From assembly GCA_002946415.1 (NCBI GenBank), contig NJPS01000034.1, positions 310,001-374,000 of the forward strand: a DNA stretch of 64,000 nt, written 5' to 3'. Below are positions 1 through 12,900 of this stretch, piece after piece (the first letter of the stretch is position 1; every line of letters begins with the position of its first letter). A program made the translations under genes and the position numbers. Origin of the DNA: Rutstroemia sp. NJR-2017a BVV2. Taxonomy: Eukaryota > Ascomycota > Leotiomycetes > Helotiales > Rutstroemiaceae. The notes below the pieces were generated by a model that was not told the origin of the DNA, did not search any database, and worked only from the letters and a program-made list of their open reading frames with translations.

Positions 1-79
1 TGGCATCAAAGGCAACCGGCCTGTATTATAAACCATGCCAGTTACATTCCATATGCTACCACCACAAAAGCCCCACCCT

Positions 80-950
80 CTACTTCTCGGTCTCTTCCTC
101 CTCACCGAATTGAGCGGCCTTCTTGGCTTGGGTACGTTCCAATTTTCTCTCACGGGCGGCCTTGGTCTTCGCACGCTTGGCGTCCATCTCCTCCTTCAGG
201 AGTCTCTCACGGGCCTTCTCTGCCTTGGCTTTGTGGATCTGTCCCCATCTGTCAGTACCATAATTCATACATCGAACCGTGTATAACTTACGTGCTCAAC
301 CAACGCACGCTTGTGCTTGAAGGTGTTACCCTTGCTGAGGTGGTAAAGCTCGTGGTAAAGGTGCTTGTCGATCTTGCCGCTTGCACGGTACTTGACCAAA
401 AGACGTCTAAGGACTCTCAGGCGGCGCATCCATACGACTTGACTATTATTATATCAGCCCCTATGCTTCTCCAATATACTCCTTGACGGTTCCAATTTTT
501 TCAGTCCGGGTGGCGTACCTTGGCATACGGGCATCAGCGGTACCCTTTCTCTTACCGAAACCACGGTGTCTACCGATTCGTCGTGCAGCGGTGAGTTCAC
601 GAGCGCGTGCGCGGGAGTGCATGGTAACGGGCTTGCGGATGATGAGGCCATCTGCAACGAGCTTGCGGATGGTTTGGCGGGAGTTGGCGTTCGAGATTTC
701 GCTGGTCTCATTTGGATCGAGCCAGATCTTGCGCTTTCCACAGCCGACGACGGAGGCCGCCAGACGCTTCTGGGTGGTGAGATTGACCCTATTATGATAA
801 AAATCCGTCAGCTTTTGATGGTTTCGACATTTTCGACGTCGTGAAGTCGATGACGCCTTAGATGCTTCTAGGGTTCCGGGTTGCGATAAAACAATCCAAA
901 TTTATCGATTGAAGGTGATAGAAGTGCGTAGGATCAATGTGCACTTACAT
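80..950 (-). CDS. RPL19: 60S ribosomal protein L19 (eL19)
   Basis: Structural protein of the large cytosolic ribosomal subunit. Predicted exons on the minus strand are 949-950, 519-788, 292-442 and 80-238, giving 193 residues, the usual eL19 length. The N-terminus reads [11 protein letters not shown], the middle carries the conserved [20 protein letters not shown] stretch, and the lysine/arginine-rich helical C-terminus ([20 protein letters not shown]) is typical of the family. The start codon is itself split: exon 1 contributes only AT, and the G comes from exon 2 after a 160-nt intron with GTAAGT and TAG ends. This gives M-V-N, the expected eL19 start. The stop is TAG at 80-82. Gcn1 lies upstream in the same orientation. 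Family assignment is very secure; exon 1 is a prediction. Confidence 0.95.
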
Positions 951-1496
951 CTTGACTGATTTCGGTGTCGTCGGGGGTGGTCGTCGATGTTGTCGATTGT
1001 CGATAAGTCGTTGATGGCTAGAGGAGTTTGAGGGGAAGTTCCAACTTTTTCGGCTAGGGACTCCACTAGAGCGAATTGGGTCGTCAATTTGTGGTTGTGC
1101 CCTTAGCGTGACGCAACGCGAACAAATGGCAGTTGAAATTTGAAATTATCCAAAAATGTCGAGTAAACCTCATATTGATTCGATTTCTGACAGGGCTCAT
1201 ATTATTAATGAAAGGTAGTTACTGAGCAATGACAAGTTCTCCATGCAATTCATACTCCGCAGCAGATATAATACCTACAAATCGAGAGAATATAACGTGT
1301 GTGCACCTTGACAATTCAGCGAGTCTCGAGCTTGTTGACGAGATATGGGCGGACTAAAAAGATTCGGCACAGTGGTCGCAAGACAGGACGAAGCTCTGAC
1401 AAATACGCTCACTTCTCAAAATATATAGATATCATTGAAAGCAATGCTTTTGTTCGCTGAAATGCTACATTATCACATCAAATCATGGCCCCATCC
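951..1496. other. intergenic region, RPL19 upstream side
   Basis: This stretch lies between the RPL19 start and the Gcn1 stop, both genes being on the minus strand. It should hold the RPL19 promoter and 5' leader plus the Gcn1 3' untranslated region. I see no coding potential on either strand and no recognisable promoter box that I would call with confidence. Confidence 0.6.
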
Positions 1497-4400
1497 TCAT
1501 GCATCAAATGCCTTGTCCCCTAAATCCACCTTCCCTATACTTAAGATTTCCGCTTCATCATCGACCTCGTCATTTGAAAGTCCCAAACCGCCTTGTCCAC
1601 CCTCTGCTTCCTTCCTTTCTCGTGCAGTACTACCCAACCTCAACGCAACTCTTTTGAAGTAATCCTGCATACTTCTCTTTTGGTTTGGCGGTAGTTCTTG
1701 AGCTGCAATGTAGTTATCAAATATCCTACTTTCCTCCTCAACGACATTGAAGAGGGCCAGGAAAGCTGCCTCTGCGGCTAGCTTGACTGGAATGACGGGA
1801 TCTCGGACACTGGCGAACACTGGCGGAGCGAACAATGGAAGGTGTGGTCGGACTGCGTCTGGTTGATGGCGACAAACTGTGCGCACTACAACGAGAGATA
1901 AGCGACGAGCATCGACAGCTTTGCCGGGTTGAATCTGATCTGCCAGTGCTATGAATAATGGCCTGGTTGCTTCAAACTCATGGTTGCGTGTCTCTGCAAG
2001 CAGATACTTTCCTGCCGCGAGAATACTGTTTTGAGAGATAAAATCCTAAAACTTGTTAGTCCTCCATATCCCCGCATGAATAGAGCTACACTTACATTGT
2101 GGCTGGCCATGCCCTCACAGATAAGATCCGGTAGATCATCTGCAAAGGCGGTTTCTGTCAATGAAGAAGGTGCTTCAACAAGGACGGCATTTAAAGCAAG
2201 GATAGATGCCTGAGTGAAGTGTGCTGTCATGACACGGTTTTTGATCAGTCCTGCAGCATTCTCCGGACTCAGGTTCTTGATCAAAGCTCCCAGCAGTTTA
2301 GCGTTAGTGATGGCCATTGAAACATCGTTGTCCTCAGAGTCGCCGTCAATCAGGCTAAGCACAGCACCACGTGAAGCCTCGCCCATATTAGATCCAGCCT
2401 TGCTGATGACCTCATACAAAGCTTTTAACATAGCATTCCTGACTCCAGAATCAGACGTTCTTGATCCAGTAACCAGTTCGGCAATCAAGGGGTCGATACG
2501 AGGGGTTAAAGTTATCAAAGTACCCAATGCTTTAGCGGCTCGAGTTCGAAGTACCTCGCTGGAAGTGTCAGCCAAAGATTTGGCAAATGTACGTTGCAGC
2601 TGTGGTAAGAAGGGCTTCAAGAAAGTTGGGATCTTCTCTAAAAGGTTGTTTAGAGTAAGCAAAATAGCCGCTTTGACCTCTACAGATCTCTCCGATACGA
2701 CACGAATGAGCGGACCAGTTATCTGAGTAACAAATGGCTTCAAGGAGTCCCCGCTTGTGCGATCGACAATATCGGAGATAGCGAGAGCAGATTGGGTTCT
2801 TTGCTCCGCGGTTCCATTCATAAGACCTTGCAAGAAGATGGGTAGGATTGCGTTGATACCCTTCGGCAAGCCGAAGCCAGGCAAATTAGCTCCGGGCACA
2901 CCGACATGCTGCAAAGTTTGTCGAGTAGAGAATACAAGTGCCTCCATTTCTTCTTTCTTGAGGTGTTTGGTGAATTCGGAAAGTGCGGTCCAGGCAGCCT
3001 TTACTACTTCCGCATCCCTGTCGTCGAAAGAAAGAAGCAGATTTCGTACAATGTCCTGATTGTATCTAGAATAATCCACAGTGGCCTCACTGAAGAATTT
3101 AGCTAGACGATAGTCCACAGTTGCTCTTCTACGATGGTCATCGTGCTTCACCAGACCAAGAAGAACACTCATGGCTACATTGAGACCGTCAAATTCATCG
3201 ACAGACAGAACGACTGTATCGAAAGACGATTCGAGATCTGCCTTAAGCTCTTCATCTTTTACGACGATAATGTTATCCATTAGAGCATTGAGTATGCTTG
3301 GTAATCGGCGTGCGATAGATGATCCAGCGACCGTAGAAAGAGATGCCAGTGCCTTGGCATTGAAAGAAGATATGGGCGAGGTGGTCAAGGTGGGGATCAA
3401 GTTGGGTAGGATGATGTTCGATCTTGTCGTTTCCGTCAACAAGGTCAGGAGTGCGGAGAGTGCATTCTGGGCCTCATCCTCAGTACGAAGGAGGTTCAAG
3501 AGGTAAGGCAAAACTTGATCAACGGCCTTCTTGCCAAGAATTTGTTGTAATGAATCGAAAGCTTCGGCTGCAGCCTCTCTGACTTCATCATCAGAATCAA
3601 TCAAGGCAACTCTGACAACAGAGATTAATGTCTTCTCATGATCTTCCAATGCCTCAGGTGATGCAGACGAAATCAGTTCTCTGAGAGCAATGCATATTCC
3701 TTGCTTGGCATCTGTATCTGTGGAGGTTTGTAATCCTTCTTCCAGAGTAGGAAGTAGGGTTGCGAGAACGCCATCTCCAGCTTTGCGAATCAATTCACCA
3801 AGGGCATTACCTGCAATGACTTTCTGCTCCATGTTAGAACTTCCCAACCTTCTGATAATAAGTTGCGTAAGCGTAGGAATAAGCTCCTTGAGGGTCTTAG
3901 GACTGGCCACAAGAGCCTTCCAAACATTGACCGCTGCTGTCCGGACGAGGCCAGAAGTGTCGCAACGGCAGATATACAGAGAGGATAGAACTTTATTGCG
4001 TTTCTCCTCGCCGAGCACTTCCAACAGGGAAGCACCGGCTTCTTGTGCGCCCTCTTCGACCTCATCTTGTTCTGTGTTCGCGCTAATACCAGTCAAGTTG
4101 AAGAGAAGGTCTCCAACAAGCTCGACGGAACTTAGACGAATTCTATAATTATCATCCGCGAGACCTCTCTCAAGCTCTGGAAGCAAAAGATCAATAGCTC
4201 TGGTGGCAAAGTTCTTGACCAATAGACGACCGGCTCGTAAAGATGTCTCGCGAATTGACTCCACATCATCTGCAAGCCCAGAGAGAATTGGAGGAATAAT
4301 CTTGCTGAGATAATTGGCAAAGCTGTTACCGAAGCAAACAGGCAAGAATATGAACAGGGACATAAAGCCTTCACGAACAGATGGTTTGGACGAGGAGACA

Positions 4401-7400
4401 TTCTGCAATATGGTAGGTAGTGTTTCCTCGAGACGGGATGTACCTAGTCCAGCAAGCACTTCACTCAGTGCTTGTGCAGATCCGAGTCGATCACCTGCAC
4501 CAGTGTCCGATTTCAGCGTTTGCATCAAGCCTGGAATGAGATCTGGAAGAGCATCCTCTCCGAGTTTCTCGATCAAGGAGCCAAGAGCTTTAGAAGCAGT
4601 GGCACGAGTTGTTGGAACAGGATCAACAACAGCAACTTTGAGGCCTGCAACCAAGATTGGTAAATGCGCTATAAGATCCTTCCTTTCAGTCAAGTGAGCA
4701 AGACTACCGATAACTTGCGCGGATTTTCGTTTGGTCGCAGAACGATCGCCAAGACCGCGCTCTAGGATACGCACGACAAGAGCAAGTGATGGAGCATCAA
4801 GGTAATGAACGAATGATACCTTGATCAGAGCATCCAACGCATCGTCTGTATATTTGGTTGGATCACTGAGAGCCTTCAGAAGCACGTCTACAAGACTCTT
4901 GATCTCAGGATTGTTGATGACCTCTCCGAAACGTTTTAAACTTCGATTGGCGGCAAGGCGGACTTCCTTGTGACTGTCATTGAGTACTCCAGTAAGTGGC
5001 GGAATAATCTCAGGAAGACTCTGAGCCAATTGCTGTGGATCGAGATATGCCATAGCACCAAGAAGATCGCATGCTCCCTTCTTACTTCGCCATTGCTGAT
5101 CATCAAGACCTTCTAAAAGAGTTGGTAGAATTTGCTTGACACCATAAGAACTCAAACTTGCAAAGCACACTTTAGCTGCTGCCAAGCATGCTTCACGAAC
5201 ATCAGCGCTAGAGTCCCCAAAGCTTGTGAGCAGTTGAGGCACAATTTGGATAACGTAAGGTTCAAATATGCGACCAAGAATCATTGAAAGCAGTTCATAA
5301 GCCAACAAGGCCCCTTCTCTGTGGTTGATATCCTTCTTATTGTCGATTGCTCCCTTCAGGGTGACCATTATCCTATACTCTCGTAGCGCGGAGATACCCT
5401 TTCCATGGACAATACCAGCAAGACCGTATGCAGCGCCACGTCTAGCAGCATATTTTTTGGAATTAAAAAGTCTTTCAAGAACAACCTGGACGTATTCAGA
5501 AGTTTTCTCGCTTGATGCACGGATAAGGGGAGGTAGGCATTCAGCAACTGCATACTGAACGGTTTCGGATGGCGTGCTCAGGGTTTCCAAAAGTCTGCCG
5601 ACAACCTTTGGCACTCGTGTATCCCCCGCTTTCAAATGGCGTGCCAAAGCCCCGTACATGATGATAACAGCTTCATTGACTCTATCCGCGAATTCCGAGC
5701 CTTTGTCGGGGGTCTCTAATGTTCTCTCAAATGTCTGCATCAACTCCTCGACCTTATCTTTGCCATGGATAGCAATGATTGCCGTCGCCGATTCAACCAT
5801 TTCGTCTCTGACAGCTGGGCTCTGATCACCGAGAGGGCCCTCCTCGATCAAAAAGTCAAGGAAGGGTTTTAGACGTGGTCCATCAAAGATTGGGGCCAGT
5901 TCCTTAAATGCAAGTGCAATTCCATTTCTGGCTTCCCACGGGTCCGACAAATCCATCTTCCTAGGCATACCATACTCATCAAGTTGAGGAAGCCGTGGTT
6001 TGGCTAATTCTTGATAAGAAGACTGTAAGCGTTCTAGTACGTCATCGAATGTTGAGGGCTCAGTCTTAACAGCTTCCGCCAATGACCTTGCGGCAGCCCG
6101 TCGGAGTTGTTTATCATTACTTTCCAGGTATGGTAACATTCTGAACGGCGACTCGGCTGTAATGGTAAACTCGCTTTCTTCCCAGATTTCTCGGCCAAGC
6201 TCGACGTTCTCTTCGACATCATCGTGGCAAGCGAGCCACATCTCGTCCGAGAATTCAAGCTCACTCATGTCGATTTCTGAGCTTATCGATTGTAGTACCG
6301 AAGTTCGTACGGCAACCTGCGGAACGATGGCTCCTCCTGCAAGGATGGATATTTCTTTTTCTGTGATATTCGGAGCAATACACCTACATAAGTCGGCTAA
6401 GCAGTCTTTTATTGCCTTGTAATGCTGATTGTAAGCCTGCATTGAGGCTATCAATGCCGTTATGACTTCATCGCGTGGTACAGCGGGATCAGCACATGCG
6501 TCAGTGTGGAAGGAAAGAAACTCTAGAGCGAGAACTAATTGAGATTCCGAATCTTCTTTCCCACCGAAGCCCCCAGTTTGTAGTACCAAAAAGACGAGAG
6601 GAAGAATATAGATTAGGGAGACGGTGTCAAAAGGACGTTGCTCCGCAGAAAATCTCAAACGGAATAGTAAACGGGTGACAAGTGCTCCGAGAGGTTCCTG
6701 TACCAAAGCCGAGGGCAGATTTGGAACCTTCATGGCTCTCAACGTTGCTAGACCAATAAATGGTCGAAGTACGCCTATACGGCTGGAAAGTCTCTCTGCA
6801 CAAAGAATGTAAGCATCTGGCGCGGAATTACCAGTGATAAGGCCAGCTCCTGCCTTGATTACATTCACCAAAGCCCTCACTGCAGGCCCCATCCACAAGG
6901 CGGCATCTGTTGGAGGACCGGTGGCCAAACTCCTAATAATGCCGACTCCACGAAGAAGCTTAGCCTCTAGATAGCGTATCTTAAGACGTATACCAGATTC
7001 TTTGGCCAATTGTGCTTTGACTTTTGCTGCTTCTTCGGAGGTGAGTTTTTTCTCTTGCCCCTTCTTCTTGGCTAATTGAGCTCTGAGCTCCTCCTCCCAT
7101 TTGAGGGTATCATAATCTTTCGTATTCTTGTTTGGTGTATAACTTTGCGACTTAGAAGCTAATACGTCGACGAAAGCTGTACCTTCTGGGGTACGGAAGA
7201 TGGCTGCTTCTGTTGGTCCAACGTCCGTGAGTTGAGTATCATCTAGATCCTGTTGTATGAGCTCCACAATACGGGAAGTCATAACTTCAGGTGCGACGAA
7301 GGCGAGCTCCGCTGCGGCATTGAAAGCTGCGGTCTTAACAGCCTTGGATTGGGGCAAGACAGATTCCTGGAAGCTTGTTTTGTCTAGAATTTGCTTCAGT

Positions 7401-9622
7401 AAAGCATCACCACGTTCCCGAGCGAGGTTTCCAGGATCGACCTCAACCCTTAAGCAAAGATCTATCCAGCTGACTTTCGGCAACAGTTCCGGCCGCGAGA
7501 GAACCAGCAAATCTACCATTTGATCTTTGATTATTGCAGAATCTATTTCACCGCCATGACGAGCGATTTCTGCTGGTGTCAAGCAAACAGCCTTCAGTAC
7601 TAGATGAAGATTTTCGTTGCTAGTCTTCGCCGATGATGCAGCACTATCTTTTTCACCAAGTTCAATGGATTGGAGCCACTTCCATATTCCCGTGACCATA
7701 ATCTTGCACACAGCACTTGGGAAGCGGGCGTATGCCTGTGAAAGTAGCTGAGAAGCATGTCTTCTAACATCATGATGAATGCTTGGAGAACAAATAGAGA
7801 ATATAACTGCTTGAGACCAAGCCGTAGCAGACGCAGAATCACGCGCAAGCCCAGCGACCTCCTTTGGGAACGCGTAAAGGGCCCTCGTAAACCACATAAA
7901 TTCGTCATGACCAGAGAGCTTACTGTAGACACGAGGGTTGAGCAAGAAGGAAGGTTTCGGTTCCATGGAGAGTGATTGACTAGCTACCTGAGCTTTCTTT
8001 AGGCCGGCGTCGATTTTAGGACCTGAGATCACTGCCAGCTTCGACTGCGAAATCGCTGTGAAGACATGTGCAGCCGTAATGAGGCCGGATTGCGCTGCCG
8101 GAATTGGATTCGATGTAGCTTCCTGCCATATATCTAATAATGGCGCAATGGAATCTTCTGCCAGCGTTTTTGTTTGAGGAAGATTCGACTCCTCGACATC
8201 CCAAAACAGCTCTCCTAGGCGGATGGTCCACAACTTTTTGATCGGTACTTTTTTATCAGACACCCCTTTCACGAAGGCGCTAATTACAGATTTGTCCAAA
8301 TCAAGATCATTGCCGGCTGTCTTGCGAAGGAAATTTAGTAATGCTAAAGTCTCGGCTGAAAGAGCAGCTTCATTTGCCTCCTTGCTAGCAACTGTCGCAA
8401 GACTAATGGCCGCTGACTTATTTGCCTCCAAGACAGGTATAATAGCCGACATCTCAGAATAAATGACCCTTTGGTCTGCTGCTGACACTTTACCAGCCTT
8501 CAAGGGGCCGAGAATTTCGTCTGACACTTGGGCGATAGCAGCCTCATCATGGCACCTCGGAACAATTGCTCTAAATGCAGACAACGCTCCCTGGCGGATG
8601 GTCGCGTTTGTAGATTTAACATTAGACAGAATAGGTTTTAGAAGCTTACTTCGTAGGATATTGGATAGGTCTATTGAGCTCGGCAGTGACTGGAACAATG
8701 GAGTGACAAGATCGTTTAGGACAATTTCGGGGGCTCTAAGAAGTGCTTTCTCCAGTGGTGGGATGATTTCTCGCTCAATATCTTCCTGTGTTGCAAATGC
8801 GACGAAGAAGTCATCCAGAGCACTGGCGATATGGGGAGGTAATGCTGTCCGTGAACCTATGATCTCCCTAGTATAAAAGGTGTATATCAGAGATTTTTTG
8901 CTTTCCAGAATAGATTTCGCTTCCGGCTTCCTTGCGCATACCCCCGAAATGGCTCCTAGCATTATGGCATTTCTCGAAGACGGCGTGGCTTCCTTCGCGC
9001 TTAGTCTTTGAACGCTTTCTTCAATCGCTGTTCCAGCAATGTCGCTCTGGAAAACCTTCCGTAAACCTCGCCATGTAGCCTTAAATGCCGAAGATCGATG
9101 TTTTGAAGTAGTGCACAGTTCTAGTACTCGTGAGTTGCTGACCACGATTGAAAGACCCCATCTTTCCCAGCTGCTTTTACTAGTAGTTTCCTGCAAAATG
9201 GCACTGCAGAATTCAACTAGCACAAACGCACTGCTCGGGGCCAGCCCCCTCTTCTTGGTTTCCGTATCTAACCCTTCTATGAAGTCTGAAAGTAGTTCGC
9301 TTGTCGTATCAGATGCAAATATGTGTCGTATGCAGGTTTGGACAGCTCGGCGTGAGTCCCTGTCGCTGTAGTATGGGTATGAAAGAAAGAAAAGTTGAAG
9401 TAGTGAGGGAAACTGCTTGGATTCGAGCTCTGCGCAGAACAGATATTAGCATTTGACAGTAAATCCATGCCAGACTGTTCACATACCTTTCTTTGAGAGC
9501 TTTTCTTCAATTGAGCGCAACTGTCCCACTCGAAGTTTTGTGGAGGAAGAAAGTAGAATGCTCTTTACTTGAGCAAAATCTAGATCCCCTTCGGTACGGC
9601 CATTAACTTCCACCTCAGACAT
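1497..9622 (-). CDS. GCN1: Gcn1, HEAT-repeat activator of the Gcn2 eIF2alpha kinase
   Basis: Ribosome-bound scaffold that activates the kinase Gcn2 on amino-acid starvation and binds collided ribosomes. Exons are 9487-9622, 2096-9429 and 1497-2045, giving 2672 residues, about the size of yeast Gcn1. Nearly the whole protein is alpha-helical HEAT repeats. The central third (roughly residues 1330-1650), with repeated segments such as VREACLAAAKVCFASLS and VRLAANRSLKRFGEVI, corresponds to the eEF3-like region. The following part would hold the Gcn2 RWD-binding region. A charged segment rich in K and E near residues 820-850 (AQLAKKKGQEKKLTSEEAAK) is also conserved in the family. The start MSEVEVNGRTEGD is the first ATG before a clean GTATGT donor. 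It diverges from the RNA helicase gene 287 bp away. Confidence 0.95.
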
Positions 9623-9909
9623 CTTGTATATGTCTGTAAAATTCTCATGACCCAGAGGTCGTCTGTCGGATTTCTTATTTGTGCTCGCCTCTCAGTGCTT
9701 GTTGATTCTTCAGTGGGATTCTACTGTGCCTGGAATAACGTTAACCCGAGCCTGAAAAAAAGTTGAGATTGGCGCTCCGCCAGCAATGACGGCCTAAGCA
9801 ATTTCGCACCCCACTGTAACTAACGGCCCCGCGTCTGGCCATTGCTTTACTTGCTTGTTTTTAGACAACACTTTAGTGTTTACCAAATCCATGGATTAAG
9901 ATCAAGATC
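9623..9909. promoter_or_regulatory. divergent promoter Gcn1 / RNA helicase
   Basis: A gap of 287 bp separates the start codons of Gcn1 (minus) and the DExH helicase (plus), so the two genes must share or abut promoter elements here. No canonical TATA box stands out. The spacing alone supports the call. Confidence 0.6.
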
Positions 9910-12900
9910 ATGGCTGGTGGTTTTAAGAAGAAGAAGAAGCCAGCTGCGAATCCAGCGAGAGGGTTTGCTACAACCTCAATTGCATCGAAACCCAAAACTG
10001 AAACTCCAACAACTGAGACGGAAAAAGACGACCCAAATGAGTCTGCGGCCGGTGCATCTGAAGGGCAGCAATCCAAGGATCAAGCAGAAACTTTAGCCGC
10101 GAACGACAAATCTGCGGAGCAGAAACAAAATCTAAGTCCTGAAGAGTTTGAAAAGCAGCTCGAACATTCCGACCTCCAGCTTTTAGTCGAGAAGCATTCA
10201 CAAAAGTCAAAGCGAGATGCCTTACGTCAAAAGACCCGACTGGAGACTGATCGGAGAGTCCTCCGAGGACAAGCGGAAAACCTGAGCACAAGAAAATGGC
10301 TTCCGCCAGAGCTTATGGAGGAGATTTTAGATTTGATCAAGATGGAGGGGCGATTTTCAAGGCCAGCTACAGATACAAGTTCAATGGAGCAATTGACGGA
10401 GGAGGATTTAACGATTCGTCTCTGGACTTTGCAGCAGTCATTGATTGGGGCAGGGTTTTTGCCAGATAAGGTCATGTCAGCTATTCAGCATGTCTTGGAT
10501 ATTGCAGATAAAATTAGTGGTGGAAGCAAAGATAATATTTGGGGCTTGGAAGAGGCTTTGGAGTGGCTCTCCCGTGAATGCTCAAGAGACGAATTACCAG
10601 ACTACCAGAATTTCCACCGTAAAGCTGGACCGAAGTCTCAAAATGGTATGTTTCTCTGCAAGCATATGTTGCAGTCCTCGTCCTAATACTGTGTTCACCA
10701 GAAACACCATTTGATAGCCCTATGGCTTCCGGCACAACTACGCCGAAACTTGAACCAGACACCAGGCACTTTTCTTCTGCTCTTCAAAACGGATCATATA
10801 CTCTACGAACCGAGAAGAAACAAGGAACGAGCAAAAAAGTAGCTACAATAGACTATGATAGCGACATTGATCCCGATGATCTCCTTCCTGTATATCTAGA
10901 GAGTAAGGAAAAGTTGTTTCTAATCCAATCAACCAAATCTTCTTCAGAAAGCCGGCAAAATATCAAAAAGAACGGTCGAAAACCATCAGAAAGCGTGTCT
11001 ACAAACGGAGAAGCAGCGAAATTGGCAAGGAAGATCAAAAGGATTGAGGATGATGTCTTATTCGACAAGTATGTTGCGGATCAGAAGTGGGATGTCCGTC
11101 GAATTCAGCTTGAACGGGAGGGGGCTGCGCGTCGTGCATTAGAATTAGTGGCAGATGAAAAAGAACTTTCAGAAACAGATACGGTAGAAGATTCTGAAGA
11201 CGAAGTGAGTCGAGAAGCGGCAAAAATCGGCAAGGCAATGCTCGAAGACACAGGCAGTGATGACGATGCCGCACTTTCCGATCTGTTTGCCAGCTTGCCA
11301 GTCACTGAAGTCGATCCTTTGACTGGAAAATCTAGTACTGTGGTTAACGGCAACAATGGAGTGAAAGTCACCATTCGCGATTTCGGAAAGTGGTCAGGTG
11401 TTAATCCAACAAGGCTTCTAGAAGAAGCATGTAGAGCTCGGTGAGATTGCAAAGATCCTATATGTGAGGATTGACTTACTAACTTAATCCCAAATAGTGA
11501 CTCGTCCGTGAAGCTCAACTATACTCTCATATCCGACTCCAGCTTCTCCCATCGCTACAGTCTGCGGATCACTTGGTCCAAGCCTCAGGAGCCTTTATCC
11601 GATACTCCTTTACCCCAAATTGAGTATGGCTCTTCGTCAAAGATTCAGACTTTCGTAATGACCTCTATATCCACACCCGATGCGCGTCAGTCCGAAGCAT
11701 ACATTGCAACGACTGCATTGTTCCTCATTTTTGGATCATCAGCGCGAGAGGATAAAGTCGCTCTACGTCTACCGCCAGCATGGCGTGATCTCTGGACCGA
11801 GTTCGCAGAAATCAAGAAGGAAAAGTCGGACGAAGAAGACCGCAGTGCTATCAAAAGTTTTCGGGATATGGTTCGTGCAAAGCGTGATCAAGAGTTGGAA
11901 GACGGTGTCTTAATACATGGAGCATTCCGCAACCGAGGATCTACTAGAGCCCAGGAAAACATTGATGAATCTACGACAGAGAAAGGCGCCAAATCAACCT
12001 TTACTCCGGACACATACCAGAGGATATGGGCTGAGAAGTCCGCTTCGCAAAACTATCAAAGAATGCTGGTAAGATCTATATCGACCTATATTGACTTGCA
12101 CACCGGCTCATCTAAATTAGCAATCTCGTATGCAGCTTCCAATGTGGGCGTTCAAGGATGAAGTTCTTGGAGCTATAGACCGCTCACAGGTGGTTATTGT
12201 TTGCGGAGAGACCGGATGGTAAGATACTGCGAGGATGCGAATATAGAATGGACTGCCACTAATCTAGCCTACAGCGGGAAGAGTACCCAAGTACCAGCGT
12301 TTATTCTGGAACATGAATTATCCAGAGGTAAACCATGCAAAATCTATTGTACGGAGCCTCGACGTATCTCGGCGATATCACTCGCGCGACGTGTAAGTGA
12401 GGAGCTTGGCGAACGCAAAAATGACCTTGGAACATCCCGTTCGCTGGTCGGTTATGCTATCAGGCTTGAATCCAATACTTCGAAAGAGACTCGCTTGATA
12501 TATGCCACTACCGGTATCGTGATGCGAATGCTTGAAGGGTCGAATGACCTCCGAGACATCACGCATATTGTGCTCGATGAAGTCCATGAGCGAACCATCG
12601 ATAGTGACTTCTTGCTCATCGTTCTTCGGAAGCTCATGGTGCGAAGGCCTGATCTGAAAGTTGTCCTTATGTCGGCAACCGTAGATGCAGATCGGTTTTC
12701 AAAATATCTTGACGGTGCTCCGATACTTAACGTTCCAGGACGTACGTTTCCAGTACAAGTCAAGTATCTGGAAGATGCTGTTGAACTTACCGGATTTTCT
12801 CTCGACAATGGCCTTCAGGAGAAATACACGGACCTTGACGACGATGTTGATCTATCAGACAGTGCCCTCAATGATGCCACAAAAAGTGAGAGCACGAAAT

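Noticed and set aside
2214..2726. 170-codon plus-strand frame inside the Gcn1 locus
   Set aside because: It is a shadow of the long Gcn1 coding exon on the minus strand, as are the other plus-strand frames between 1980 and 9371; none shows an independent family.
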